A stretch of DNA of 29,640 nucleotides from positions 1-29,640 of the forward strand of contig JABCPU010000705.1 of assembly GCA_016800925.1 (NCBI GenBank), given 5' to 3'. How positions within the stretch are numbered: the first letter of the stretch is position 1; every line of letters begins with the position of its first letter. Both the position numbers and the translations under genes were made by a program. The notes under the pieces were generated by a model. That model was given only the letters and a program-made list of their open reading frames with translations, had not been told where the DNA came from and searched no databases. This document shows positions 7,907-17,227 of this stretch, in pieces. This stretch comes from Suillus spraguei. Taxonomy: Eukaryota > Basidiomycota > Agaricomycetes > Boletales > Suillaceae.

Positions 7907-9035
7907 CCGGTAACACCAACTCAGAACCCGGATGACCCAGACTCCAACTCACGCCCAACCATTCACTTTGATGATGAGCTGTGTGGTAACCCACCAGATG
8001 ATGAAGGTGATGATCCGGACAATGAGGACCCGGATGACGAAGAAGATAGAATCCATCTGAGCCCTCAGGACCGGGTCCTAGCCCAACTATCCATGGCCAT
8101 TAATCACCTCGCTCGCAGTAGCCATTGTACCCCACCTTGGATGATAGCAAAGTCAAAGTCCATGAACTGGATACCTTTGATGGATCCGAACCTCGCAAGC
8201 TCCAGGCATTCTTCGTCCAATGTGAGCTCAACTTCCAGAGCAAACCTAACGCTTTCCGTTCTGGATGCGCTAAAGTCAATTTTGCCCAATCCTACCTTAA
8301 GGGTATGGCTCTCGAGTGGTTTGAACCTGATCTCCTTTTGGACGGATATAGCAACCGTCCGGACTGGATGGATGACTACTCCGAGTTCATGCTCGAGCTC
8401 CAAACCAACTTTGGACCTCACGATCCCTCTGGAGATGCAGAGATGCAGTTAGAACAACTCCACATGCATGACAGACAGCGCATCAACAAGTATGTTGTAG
8501 AATTCCAGTGACTTGCCTCCCAAGTACGCGAATGGGGAGACGGAGCCCTATGATGCCAATTCTACAATGGACTTCTGGCCCGAATCAAAGATGAGATTAG
8601 TCGCATGGGTAAACCCACTACCCTTTCGGAGTTTAAGACTCTCGCCCAGACCATCGACGCCTGTTACTGGGAGAAGAGGGCGAAGTCACCCAAGAGAGTA
8701 AAACCACCTCTTCCAATCCTCCTAGGCAGTCAACATCCAACCGGACAAACTCCAACTCGTCCGGATCCGATGCGCCCAAATTCAATAAACCCGTATCCTC
8801 TACAACCTCCTCTGCCCGGAGGTCCTTGGATCTCCCTAACATCATGGGTACAGATGGAAAGCTAACCACCCAGGAGCGTCAGAGGCATATCGACAAAAGG
8901 CTCTGTATGTTCTGCGGCGGACCTGGTCACACTGCCCGGGAATGCACCAAATCCACTTCACATGCTGCCAAAGGCCGCGCTACCATGCCCACTCCAGAAA
9001 TGGAATCAGAAGCCTCAGATGAGGCAAAAAATTAG
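7907..9035 (+). pseudogene. gag: Gypsy-1 gag, capsid and CCHC zinc-knuckle portion
   Basis: After element A the frame resumes with an acidic Asp/Glu-Pro-rich stretch (DDEGDDPDNEDPDDEED). The retrotransposon gag domain follows (KLQAFFVQCELNFQ, YLKGMALEWFEPDLL, LHMHDRQRINKYVVEFQ), then LSEFKTLAQTIDACYWEKR. A zinc knuckle, CMFCGGPGHTAREC (CX2CX4HX4C), lies at 8904-8945. The product would coat and package element RNA. It is broken by a frameshift near 8115, TGA stops at 8509 and 8551 that replace conserved Arg CGA codons, and another frameshift between about 8720 and 8830. Confidence 0.85.
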
Positions 9036-9059
9036 TCTGCGACCCTCCTGACTCCTTGC

Positions 9060-11060
9060 GGGATGAGGGTTGCATTGGCCCAACCCGTGCAACGTTGAAG
9101 CCATAAACTTATCTGTCCGATTCTCCTCCGGGTAATCACTTCCGACACGTTCTACGTCACCCCTTTGGATTCCTCATGTTATATCGTTCTCGGATATAGC
9201 TGGCTCACCCGACACAATCCGTTGATTGACTGGGTATTGGGCAGCATCGAGTTCCGAACTACTGAACAGGATGCCATTAACCCCATCCGCATCATCGCTG
9301 CCTCCGGAACACCGTCTGTGGCAGGAAAATCTAATCCGACACTCCATTACCTTCGGGTATTTCATCCAAGGAGAATCCTCCCTCCAATATCTCTTTGCCT
9401 CAGAGCATCCCAATCCGTTGGCAGAGACTCCTCCTCTGACCAAATCTGAACCCTCCGCTGGCACTTCGGTCCCTAACATATCGTTGATAACACAGTGGCC
9501 TTTTGCTTGCCTGCAAGTTAGAAGGATCTACTCAGTTCAGCATCTACCTCGTCCCTCCGAAGTAAATCTTCGATCCGCATCCATATCATCCGATCCTCCA
9601 GACCTCTCCAGAATCCCTTCCAGTACCACGGAATTTGCGGATGTCTTTGACAAAGGCAAAGCCGGGCAACTCCCCCTCATCGACCCTATGATCTCAAGAT
9701 TGAGTTGGAAGAAGGGGCTAGTCCGCCTCTCGGAACCATATATTCTCTTTCTCCGGTCCGAGCTTGAAGCCCTCCGGAGGTTCCTTGATGAAAACATCTC
9801 TCCGGACTCCTCCGTTCCTTCATCCTCTCCACGGAGCCCCCATCCTATTTGTCAAAAAGAAGGATGGATCCTCCGCCTTTGTGTGGATTTCCGTGGTCTC
9901 AACCACATCACCAAAAAGGACCAATATCCATTACCCCTCATTGCTGACCTCCTAGACTCCCCGAGCCACGCTAAAGTTTATACCAAATTGATCTCCGTTC
10001 CGCATACCATCTTGTCCGGATAACAGAAGGAACAAATGGAAGACTTCCTTCCATATGCGCTATGGCTCCTATGAATGGTTGGTGATGCCGGAAGGCCTCA
10101 CAAATGCTCCGGCGGCTTTCCAATGCTTTGTCAATAGCGTGTTTGCCGATATGCTGGACGTATGTGTTGTAGTATATCTGGATGACATCCTCATCTATTC
10201 CAAAGACCTTTGCAAGTCATAAGGAACATGTCCGAGAAGTTTTATGATCTCCGTAAACACTGACTATATGCCAAACCCGAGAAATGCGAATTCCATTCAT
10301 CCTCTGTCAAATATCTTGGTTACCTCCTATCTCCGGAGGCTTGACAATGTCGTCCGAAAAATCCAGTCTATCATAGACTGGCTGGAACCTCGGAAAGTCA
10401 AGGACATCCAATCCTTCCTCGTATTTGCTAATTTCTACATCGTTTCATCTTCAATTACTTATACTCGGATATTGTGGTCCCCTACTCGACTCACTCGCAA
10501 GGGCGTCATTGGAACTTTTCCGAGGACTGCCGAAATCATTTGATGCACTCAAGAAAGCCTTTACTTCCGCTCCGGTGCTAAGCATTGGATTCCAGATGTT
10601 CCTATAGTTGTGGAAAACTGATGCCTCGGATTATGCTATCGCTGGAATATTGTCCATTGTATGCCCAGACTCGGAACTTTGTCCGAGTAGCATTTGACTC
10701 CCGGAACTGTCTGGTGCAGAACTCAACTATGATGTCCATGATAAGGAACTACTAGCCATCTATGCTGCGTTCGAAACCTGGCAGCATTACCTAGAAGGCT
10801 TGTCCGAGCCTATTAGATGTTGTCATGGACCACAAGAACCTTGAGTACTTCTCACCACCAAACTCCTATCCCATTGTCAGGCCTGCTGGTCTGAGTTCCT
10901 CCATCAGTTCAACCTCGTTATCCGTTACCGTCCTGGAAGACTCGGAGTCAAGCCAGATTCCCTCACTAGACGATGGGACGTCTACCCTAAAGAGGGGGAT
11001 AAGGACTACGCTCAGATTAACCCTCACAACCTCCGTCCAATATTTGCTTCGGAACAATTA
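9060..11060 (+). pseudogene. pol: Gypsy-1 pol: protease remnant, reverse transcriptase, RNase H
   Basis: The protease tail is visible (FYVTPLDSS, VLGYSWLTRHNPLIDW). The upstream segment that should hold the D-S/T-G active site is missing between the zinc knuckle and about 9100. Reverse transcriptase motifs follow: [74 protein letters not shown] and [10 protein letters not shown], with the catalytic YLDD at 10175-10186. RNase H pieces include TDASDYAIAGIL, NYDVHDKELLAIYAAFE and MDHKNLEYF. Pieces fall in all three frames, so there are several indels as well as stops. RNA-to-DNA copying would be its role; it cannot work as it stands. Confidence 0.85.
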
Positions 11061-11117
11061 GCTTCGTCCCTACGAGCTTCCATTTTAGCAACTCCGGTCC
11101 TTAGAGCAGCTGTTCTT

Positions 11118-12116
11118 ATGGACACCGAACACCTCCGGAAAGACATTCTGATAGCACTCCCTAATGACCCCATTGCACAAACACATTTTCCGGTTCCTTC
11201 AGATCCGAGATGGACAATAGACGATGGTGGATTCCTTTGTTGTGACAACCGCATCTACGTTCCGGATACCAATGATCTACGACTTCGCATCCTCCGGAAT
11301 TGCCATGACCACCCCCTATCCGGACATTTCGGACAGAATCGTACTCTCGAGCTCATCCGACGCAACTATACCTGGCCCGGAGTACGAGCCTTTGTCAAAG
11401 AGTATGTCAGATCCTGCACATCCTGCGCCCGAGCCAAAGTTCCGAGACATAAGCCCTACACTACTCAAGCAACTTCCCGTCCCAGAAAAACCATGGAATT
11501 CCATCTCTATGGATTTCATTGAACAACTTCCGGACTCATCCGGCTTTACAGCCATCCTCGTCATCATAGATCGTTTATCCAAGCAAGCCATATTCGTCCC
11601 GACCCACGACACCATTACTTCTCCTGATCTCGCCCGCCTATTTCTCCTCCATGTCTTCTCTAAGCATGGAGTCCCGTCCCATGTAACCTCGGATCGAGGA
11701 ACAGAGTTCGTATCCCACTTCTTCCGTTCCCTAGGAAAGGCATTGGACATGGTCCTACACTTCACATCCGGATATCATCCCGAAGGGGACGGACAAACAG
11801 AACGTGCCAACCAAACGCTGGAACAGTACCTCCGGATCTACTGCAACTATCAGCAGGACAACTGGTCCGAGCTACTGCCCCTCGCAGAGTTTGCATACAA
11901 TAACGCTCCGAGTGCCACTACCGGAGTTTCACCTTTCTTCGCCAATAAAGGTTATCATCCGAACATTTCCATCCATCCGGAACGCGACCTATCCTCCATC
12001 CGTGCCCAGGAATATGCCCTAGACCTTAACAAACTTCACCAGTTCCTCCGATGAGATGTCCGAAGCTCAGAAACGCTATCAAGGACCGCGGACGCTAAAA
12101 AGAAACCCACTCCGGA
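11118..12116 (+). pseudogene. pol: Gypsy-1 integrase, zinc finger and catalytic core
   Basis: The N-terminal HHCC finger is intact as HDHPLSGH with CTSC. The core has Asp in MDFIEQLP (codon 11512), Asp in TSDRGTEF (codon 11692) and Glu in GQTERANQ (codon 11800). This gives D-59-D-35-E spacing, and the catalytic triad is complete. A frameshift near 11485 separates the finger (frame of 11118) from the core (frame of 11224). The core frame stops at 12052 (TGA) just before the D-LTR insertion at 12117. This is the best-preserved part of gypsy-1. Confidence 0.9.
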
Positions 12117-12587
12117 TGTTACGAACTGGGGTGGCATCACCAGCGACAGTGAAAAGAACAGACGGTCTGCTGGAAGTTCTACAATGTCCAGAAGAGGACA
12201 ACGTGAAGGTACAAGGAACGCGTTCTGAGTACTATCAAGGTTCAGCCTCTTAGACAAGTCTAAGAGGTTCTACGAGAATAGACTAAGGCTAAGGAGTGCT
12301 TAGACTTAGAGATGATTCAAGACAACTTAGGTTGGAGACCTAAGCAAAGGATGTTCCAGGTAAAACCCAGTAAGATTAAAGTAAAGTATACAAGTGTAAT
12401 ACAATGTGCTTAAAATAGGTCAATATGTGCGCAGGACCCAAGAGAGACGTGAGAATGTAAGGCGTATCCAAAGAAGGAAGGTAACTATAGTACAGATGCA
12501 TTGAGCATATGAGTCAGAGTCACATTATGTAATATACAAGTAAAGGAGACAAAGAGAGAATGAATAGGGGCACGTACGACTGTAACA
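12117..12587 (-). mobile_element. Solo LTR, family D, in the gypsy-1 integrase C-terminus
   Basis: 471 bp, TGTTACGAACTGGGG to CGACTGTAACA. It is flanked by CCGGA (12112-12116) and CTGGA (12588-12592), a 5-bp target duplication with one C/T difference. The gypsy-1 frame continues directly after it. It matches 25225-25689 and 29001-29465 in the same orientation. Orientation is minus, taken from gypsy-2. Confidence 0.85.
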
Positions 12588-13060
12588 CTGGACTTCTGGA
12601 TTGGAGAACAAGTCTTCATCAAAGCCAAGTACTTCCGCTCCACTCGTCCGTCAAAGAAACTTTCGGAAAAGAATTTGGGACCATTTGAAATTATATCCTG
12701 CCCAGGTACTCATTCCTTCGCCATCCAACTTCCGGATTCTATGCGTTCCATACATCCTGTATTCCATGTCTCACAGTTAGAGCCAGTGGTTCCAAACACC
12801 ATTCCTAAATCGCATCCAACCTCCTCCGCCACCAGTCAAAGTCGACGGAGAACCGGAGTATGAGATATCCGAAATCCTGGACTCTAAACTGGACCTCCGT
12901 AGACACCATTGTCAACTCCTTATACCTCGTCTGTTGGTCCAGATACAAAGGAACGGACGAAGAAACTTCCTGGTTACTTGCCACAGAACTCGGAAATGCA
13001 TCGGATCTTGTAGTGGATTCCACTCAGCATATCTGGACAAACCTTGTCCCGTTGCTTTGA
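12588..13060 (+). pseudogene. pol: Gypsy-1 integrase GPY/F module and chromodomain
   Basis: After the solo LTR the protein resumes with WIGEQVFIKAKYFR, then LGPFEIISCPGTHSF (GPY/F module) and IHPVFHVSQLEPV. A chromodomain-like stretch follows: VDGEPEYEISEILDSK, then LVCWSRYKGTDEETSWL and LATELGNASDLV. The chromodomain is thought to direct integration toward marked chromatin. It is split over two frames and ends with a TGA at 13058. The chromodomain places gypsy-1 among the chromoviruses. Confidence 0.8.
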
Positions 13061-13124
13061 AAAGTACATAACAAAATATAAGTACATTGAGGGCAGTAAC
13101 GGAAATCTGGATCTGGACTAAGCG

Positions 13125-14114
13125 CCAGTCTCCATTTCACCTCCGGCACCTCCAGTCTCTTCCCCAGTCCCATCCACCATCTCTCCTCCAGTCTCATCCG
13201 CCACCTCTTCCCCAATCTCCTCATCAGCACCATCCTTGTCGGATCCGCAGAAACGGAAAGCCTAAATCCGGTCTGGATTTCCTCAATGAGCAGGGCCTGG
13301 AATTCCCTCTGTTGCTGGAGGAAGGCCTCCATGGTAGAGCTCATCCGCTCCATGGTAATCCGACTCCCTTCCCCGCCGCAATACCATCTTGGAGAAGTCC
13401 ATTGGTCCATGCCAGCTCAGCAATGATGCCATTAGCAGCGGCCACCCAAGCCTGATCATCATACTCCACAACATCCTCATCTGTACCTTCAATAGTGACC
13501 GGATTAGAGAAGACATCTGCATCCACCACATCTGGAGTAGGACTCCTCTGATGGTGCTTGCCTTTGCCCTTCAGAGATGGAGTACCAGCAGGACGCTGCC
13601 TCTTCCGGCCCTTGGGTCCCTTGACAAACAAATCCAGGCCTTCCAGGACAGTGGCCTTGTCCTTCTGACAGACGTCACAGGACTTGATCTAGGAACGTCA
13701 GAATCAGCAGATCCAAGGTTGTCGGACGACTCACCAAGGCATTCTTCTCAGCATCACCCCACTGACACATCCAGTCCTTAGTGATGCAATGGGAGCAGTA
13801 CCCATCCTTTGCCCTGGATGCAGGAGCAGCCTTGGCCTTGCCAATCCATTAGTATCCGGATCTGGAAGAGTCCACATCACTCACCCGAGCTCAATCAGAG
13901 CCCCTCCGTCTCTTTTCCTCCATTTCCCTCCAGATCTCGCCAACTCAATCTGCTTCAACTCCTCCTGCTTTTCCACTCCTCCGCCTCTTTCCCTTCCTTT
14001 CCACCTTGGCTTCCGCTGCAGCCTTAGCAGCAGCCAGTTGCTGTTCCAGATCCGCCACAATGTTGGCAGCAGTCTTAGGGGCATCGATTTCTTTCCAGAC
14101 ATGTTTAAAAGCAA
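13125..14114 (-). pseudogene. Antisense accessory gene of gypsy-1: Cys-cluster coiled-coil protein
   Basis: Read opposite to gag-pol, in the gap between chromodomain and 3' LTR. Exon 1 starts at 14114 and encodes DAPKTAANIVADLEQQ and an Ala/Lys/Glu helix. Intron 1 (13837-13884) has a GTGAGT donor and a TACTAAT branch site. Exon 2 (13735-13836) carries CSHCITKDWMC. Intron 2 is 13689-13734. Exon 3 (from 13688) carries SCDVCQKDK and the basic GPKGRKRQR, then an acidic region. Both junctions are phase 0. The Cys pattern CX2CX6C-X13-CX2C resembles a zinc cluster but lacks the sixth Cys. A C-terminal helix follows (MEAFLQQQREFQ, LLIEEIQTGF). Frameshifts after the ATG, in exon 1 and near 13345 make it a probable pseudogene. 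Function unknown; nuclear regulator by analogy only. Confidence 0.65.
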
Positions 14115-14154
14115 GTTTTGTTAACAAGATATGAAGTGGGGGTAGGAATCACTT

Positions 14155-14171
14155 CGGACGTCTGACGTCCG
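14155..14171. promoter_or_regulatory. Perfect 17-bp palindrome CGG-N11-CCG upstream of the antisense gene
   Basis: CGGACGTCTGACGTCCG has 8-bp perfect arms around a central T, with inverted CGG triplets 11 bp apart. That is the Gal4-type zinc-cluster site architecture. It also contains ACGTC/GACGT half-sites of bZIP type. It lies 41 bp upstream of the antisense gene start at 14114. Binding is inference; gypsy-1 is generally rich in TCCGGA words, so chance is possible. Confidence 0.35.
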
Positions 14172-14283
14172 TATATCTGTCGGATTACAGACTCAGCACT
14201 ACAACCATCAAACTTCTCCATCATCCCACATTAATCTTGTCCGATCCGGATCAACGCTTCCTGTGCCTCAGGGGTTTGGCCCT

Positions 14284-14293
14284 AAAGGGGGAT
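14284..14293 (+). promoter_or_regulatory. Polypurine tract of gypsy-1
   Basis: AAAGGGGGAT lies 2 bp before the right LTR start at 14296, the standard place for second-strand priming in Ty3/gypsy elements. Confidence 0.65.
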
Positions 14294-14295
14294 AC

Positions 14296-15064
14296 TGTCA
14301 TATACCATACTTCTGATCTCAGATCTGACCATATCTGATCTGATCTGATCGATTCTATTTCCGTCTGGTCCACAGATCCTGTCTGGATCGCTCATCCGAA
14401 TGTGCTCACTTCTCGCACTCTATCTCCCTTGTGTATATCTGTGTCTATCTCCTTTCATCACTTATCCTGTTTCCGGTACTCCAGCTGTGTATAGTTCTGT
14501 CCTGTGTTACTGATCTGTTACCTGTGTTTCATTTCTGATTTGTGCTTACTGATCCACTGCACATTAACTAATAGACTTCCATTACACTTTGTACATAGCC
14601 GTCGTCCTGGACTTGTTGATTATCTGTCTTAGATACTTACCATATATAAACCACTTGTAGATCTCCGTAGAACCTTAGTTCAAATATCATCTTAGATTCT
14701 GCTCATTCTGTTTCCTCTGGACTTGAGACACTCTCCGCTCTAAGTCATCTTCCAAGACTTAGGATTGATTCCTTTAGTCTATATCTCCGACTCTATCTTC
14801 GGATAGTCTACCTCTGTCAGTTTCTAGTTAGGAATCCATTCCGAAGCTAGCCTTAATCCTCTTTCCATCCCTATGCTTCGGATAACCTTCGGACGTACCA
14901 TATCCAATACCTTCAGACGTCCAGATCTGCCATGCAACTCCTTCCAGATCTTTGGACATATATCTCCTCTCTGAAATAAGGGGCATTACTCGGACAAGGG
15001 GCACAGTGCACGAACTGAGGCCAAAGCCCTTCAGATCTTTCAACCCTTGAGTACAGTCTTAACA
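14296..15064 (+). repeat. Right (3') LTR of gypsy-1, family B
   Basis: TGTCATATACC to TCTTAACA, 769 bp, aligning with 2121-2858. It is longer mainly because of an extra (GATCT)n-like stretch near 14320-14350 that is absent on the left. A TATATAAA lies at 14643-14650. Confidence 0.9.
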
Positions 15065-15065
15065 A

Positions 15066-15128
15066 CCAGACGGAAATAGAATCGATCAGATCTGATCGGA
15101 TCTGAGATCAGAAGTATGGTATATGACA
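15066..15128 (-). repeat. Inverted 63-bp stub of the family-B LTR start
   Basis: This is the reverse complement of the first ~63 bp of the right LTR, ending in TATATGACA. It directly abuts the right LTR end and breaks into the hAT gene. The rest of this inverted LTR is not found at the other side of gypsy-1 (before 2121). Confidence 0.85.
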
Positions 15129-16582
15129 GGTAAATGCATGGTAAAGTGGTATGACATAGGATGGTGAAGCCAAAGGGTAAGGATAATGATTGCCAGTTGA
15201 CACCTGTACAAAAATGTGCTGTTTTGAGCCCAGCGTGAGTTTGCTCTCACAGCGGTTTCACTCTCCCATTGCATCATCGACTTCTCTTTGATCAAGTGTC
15301 CAGTGACAGCAAAATATCCATCGATATTGGTAGCTTGCCACACGTCGCATGATATTTATTGTGCCACTAACAGCAGCACTCTGTGTTGGCAAATGAGATG
15401 TAATGAAGCATGCAGCACTAGATTGTGACATACATTTAATGTCATCTGGAGTCTTGTCAGATGATTCTTGAATATTCGCATGATCTCAGCACAGGTGGCT
15501 TGGTGACCAGGAATTTTGACTCTGTTCGTTGCCCATAAAGCAACATCAATCATGTCTTGGAACTTTGGGTGGTCAAGGGCTTGGATAGGCTAGGTGAAAG
15601 TGTGTCAATGGTCAAACTACATACTTGGTCTGTTGCAACCAACCATTCAATCGCAGCTCGTTTGCATTCAGTCAGGTGAGAATTAATGGTCTGCTGCGCC
15701 TGCTCGGCCTTCTCCTTCCAAGCTTTTATATCACCAGGTAGCATAGACTCAAAAGAGTGCTTCTTTGCCCATTGTCGATACTTTCCCTACAGCATAATTG
15801 TATATATAAGCACAATGAACATATGAAAAACACGCACCGCAAAATTAGCCTTGGCATGACAACAAAGTGTTGTAGATTCATTCACAAGAATACATTGCTT
15901 CCTGTTGATTTGAAGTGAGTGAGCCAGCACAACCATGACCTCATAGACTTACAAACATGTCTTGCACTTTCGATGCTTTTTGACCTTGCCATTAGTTCCT
16001 GCATAACCGAATGTCACGCCACAAAATGCATCAAGATCGGCAGTTTTGCCTTTGTGTGTGGGAGCTGTGTCTGCAATAGCTTGGATGTCGACATCGATTG
16101 AAATACCATCATTGTCGACTAAATCATCAACTGGCGCAGCTGATTTGCGCAACCTTTTTGCTACCAAAAGTTTGGTTTCAGTTTTATGATTCACAATGGC
16201 AAATACACTTACGTTGTGGATTGGTGCGCACATCTTCACATCCCTCACCACCAGATTCATCATCAAGAACTTCTTCAATGCATGTCCTTTTACCATTTTC
16301 AAGTGCAGCCGAGCTTGAACCTGATGGTGCAGTGTCACCCAGAGGTGAATTCAGGGATATGCTGGGGGTGGTTTGATCAGTGCCAGCATTGGAAGCATGT
16401 CGAGTATCAGGCAACTTTGCAGCCTCTGCTGCATGAACAGCATTGATAGCCTTGGTTTGTGATGGGAGAGCTGCCTTCTCTGAATGTTGTAGAAGGGTGG
16501 TGGTAGGCTTGGTTTGGCGGATGGGCCATGCACAACATTCATTGTCACTGTCTGTGTGGACAGTTCCAACCATCAGAGACAA
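15129..16582 (-). pseudogene. hAT-type transposase gene, 5' part, 3'-truncated
   Basis: Exons on the minus strand: 16213-16582, 15953-16160, 15838-15901, 15625-15786, 15434-15589, then 15366 downward. Introns of 35-67 bp have GT-AG ends and matching phases up to exon 6. The N-terminus is low-complexity (SISLNSPLGDTAPSGSSSAA). A BED-finger-like region follows with KKHRKCKTC, then TTLCCHAKANF. Then come KYRQWAKKHSFESMLPGDIK, AAIEWLVATDQ, PIQALDHPKFQDMIDVA and WQATNIDGYFAVTGH, an order I recall from Agaricomycete hAT transposases. About 20-30 residues seem lost after SHLTE, and TAA interrupts exon 6. The catalytic core and hAT dimerisation domain are missing, cut off by the LTR stub at 15128. 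It would cut and paste DNA in the nucleus; now inactive. Confidence 0.75.
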
Positions 16583-16589
16583 GTGGTGA

Positions 16590-16752
16590 GAGGCAGATAT
16601 TAAAAATCACCATCACAAATGCATGCCTTTTGTCTGAAAACATATGTGATGGTTGTCACCAAGGTTGCGACTTGAAGTCACAAGAAACTTGCAAAGGAGG
16701 GCAAATTACTGAAAATGACGGGTGTGCTATCTGCCAACACTGTGGCAAGTGA
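16590..16752 (+). pseudogene. Cys-rich exon fragment
   Basis: A plus-strand frame encodes ICDGCHQGCDLKSQETC followed by CAICQHCGK, then a possible GTGAGT donor at the Lys codon. The ICQHC motif recurs in the Cys exon of the gene at 19806-22952 (SICQHCQC), so the two may be related. No start, partner exons or stop could be assigned. It may be a relic of a retroelement accessory gene or of another mobile element. Confidence 0.35.
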
Positions 16753-16940
16753 GTTGTGTCAAGCTTGGAAAGAATGTCTGCAACTCACTGTGATTCTGAC
16801 ACATGTTACCATATGAACATGCACACAATGTAAGTAATCAAAAATTTGAAATGAGACAGAAGTCAGAATCTCAATTGACCAATGACGACCATCAAGATTG
16901 TCAAGCAGTTTGAGCTTGGGCGCTGCAGGCACAGTTGACT

Positions 16941-17227
16941 ATAAGCCGTGGCCTGAGCCGGTGGCTTTGGCTTTTCATAATGCCAGGCCAGGCCAAAGCT
17001 GTCACCAGGCCATGACTTTGGTTTGGCTTGGCTTGGCCTATCCAGGCCTGGCTTGGCCTGGCCCATGGCCTGAAGCCGGGCCATGTACATTACTAGCTAT
17101 TAGTGATGTGCCGGCCTGGATTGGCCTGAAAGCCATGGCTTTGGCCTGGCTTCAGATGGCTCCAGCTTTGAAGAACTGCAGGCTGGGCCAAAGCCATCAA
17201 TGACAGCTTGGCTTTGGCCTGGCTTGG
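16941..17227. repeat. Degenerate short-period repeat TGGCCTGGCTT
   Basis: Words such as GGCCTGGCTTGG, GGCTTTGGCC and GCCAGGCCAGGCC alternate irregularly, with both orientations mixed, up to the LTR-A start at 17228. No coding content is supported; the frames crossing it are repeat peptides. Confidence 0.7.

Larger units (their letters stand above)
2121..15064 (+). mobile_element. Gypsy-1: chromodomain Ty3/gypsy retrotransposon, decayed, with nested insertions
   Basis: Direct LTRs at 2121-2858 and 14296-15064 bracket, in order on the plus strand, gag, zinc knuckle, protease remnant, reverse transcriptase, RNase H, integrase, GPY/F module and chromodomain. This is the chromovirus order. An antisense spliced gene follows before the 3' LTR. 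The gag is split by element A (3077-7906) and the integrase C-terminus by a solo D LTR (12117-12587). Removing the nested pieces leaves about 7.6 kb. Frameshifts, stops, a missing protease active site and diverged LTRs show it is dead. Sequences flanking the outer LTR ends (GAGAT on the left, ACCAG on the right) do not match, so no target duplication remains. Confidence 0.9.

Noticed and set aside
7895..8452. Single 185-codon gag frame
   Set aside because: The second half (from about codon 72) is a shifted frame. The conserved gag domain continues in the frame of 8125.
13789..14124. Plus-strand 111-codon frame rich in Ser/Pro/Leu
   Set aside because: It is the shadow of the antisense gene's exon 1. 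The minus strand shows splice sites, a branch site and a Cys motif.
2121..15064. Target-site duplication for gypsy-1
   Set aside because: Left flank GAGAT and right flank ACCAG do not match. The right side is altered by the inverted LTR stub.
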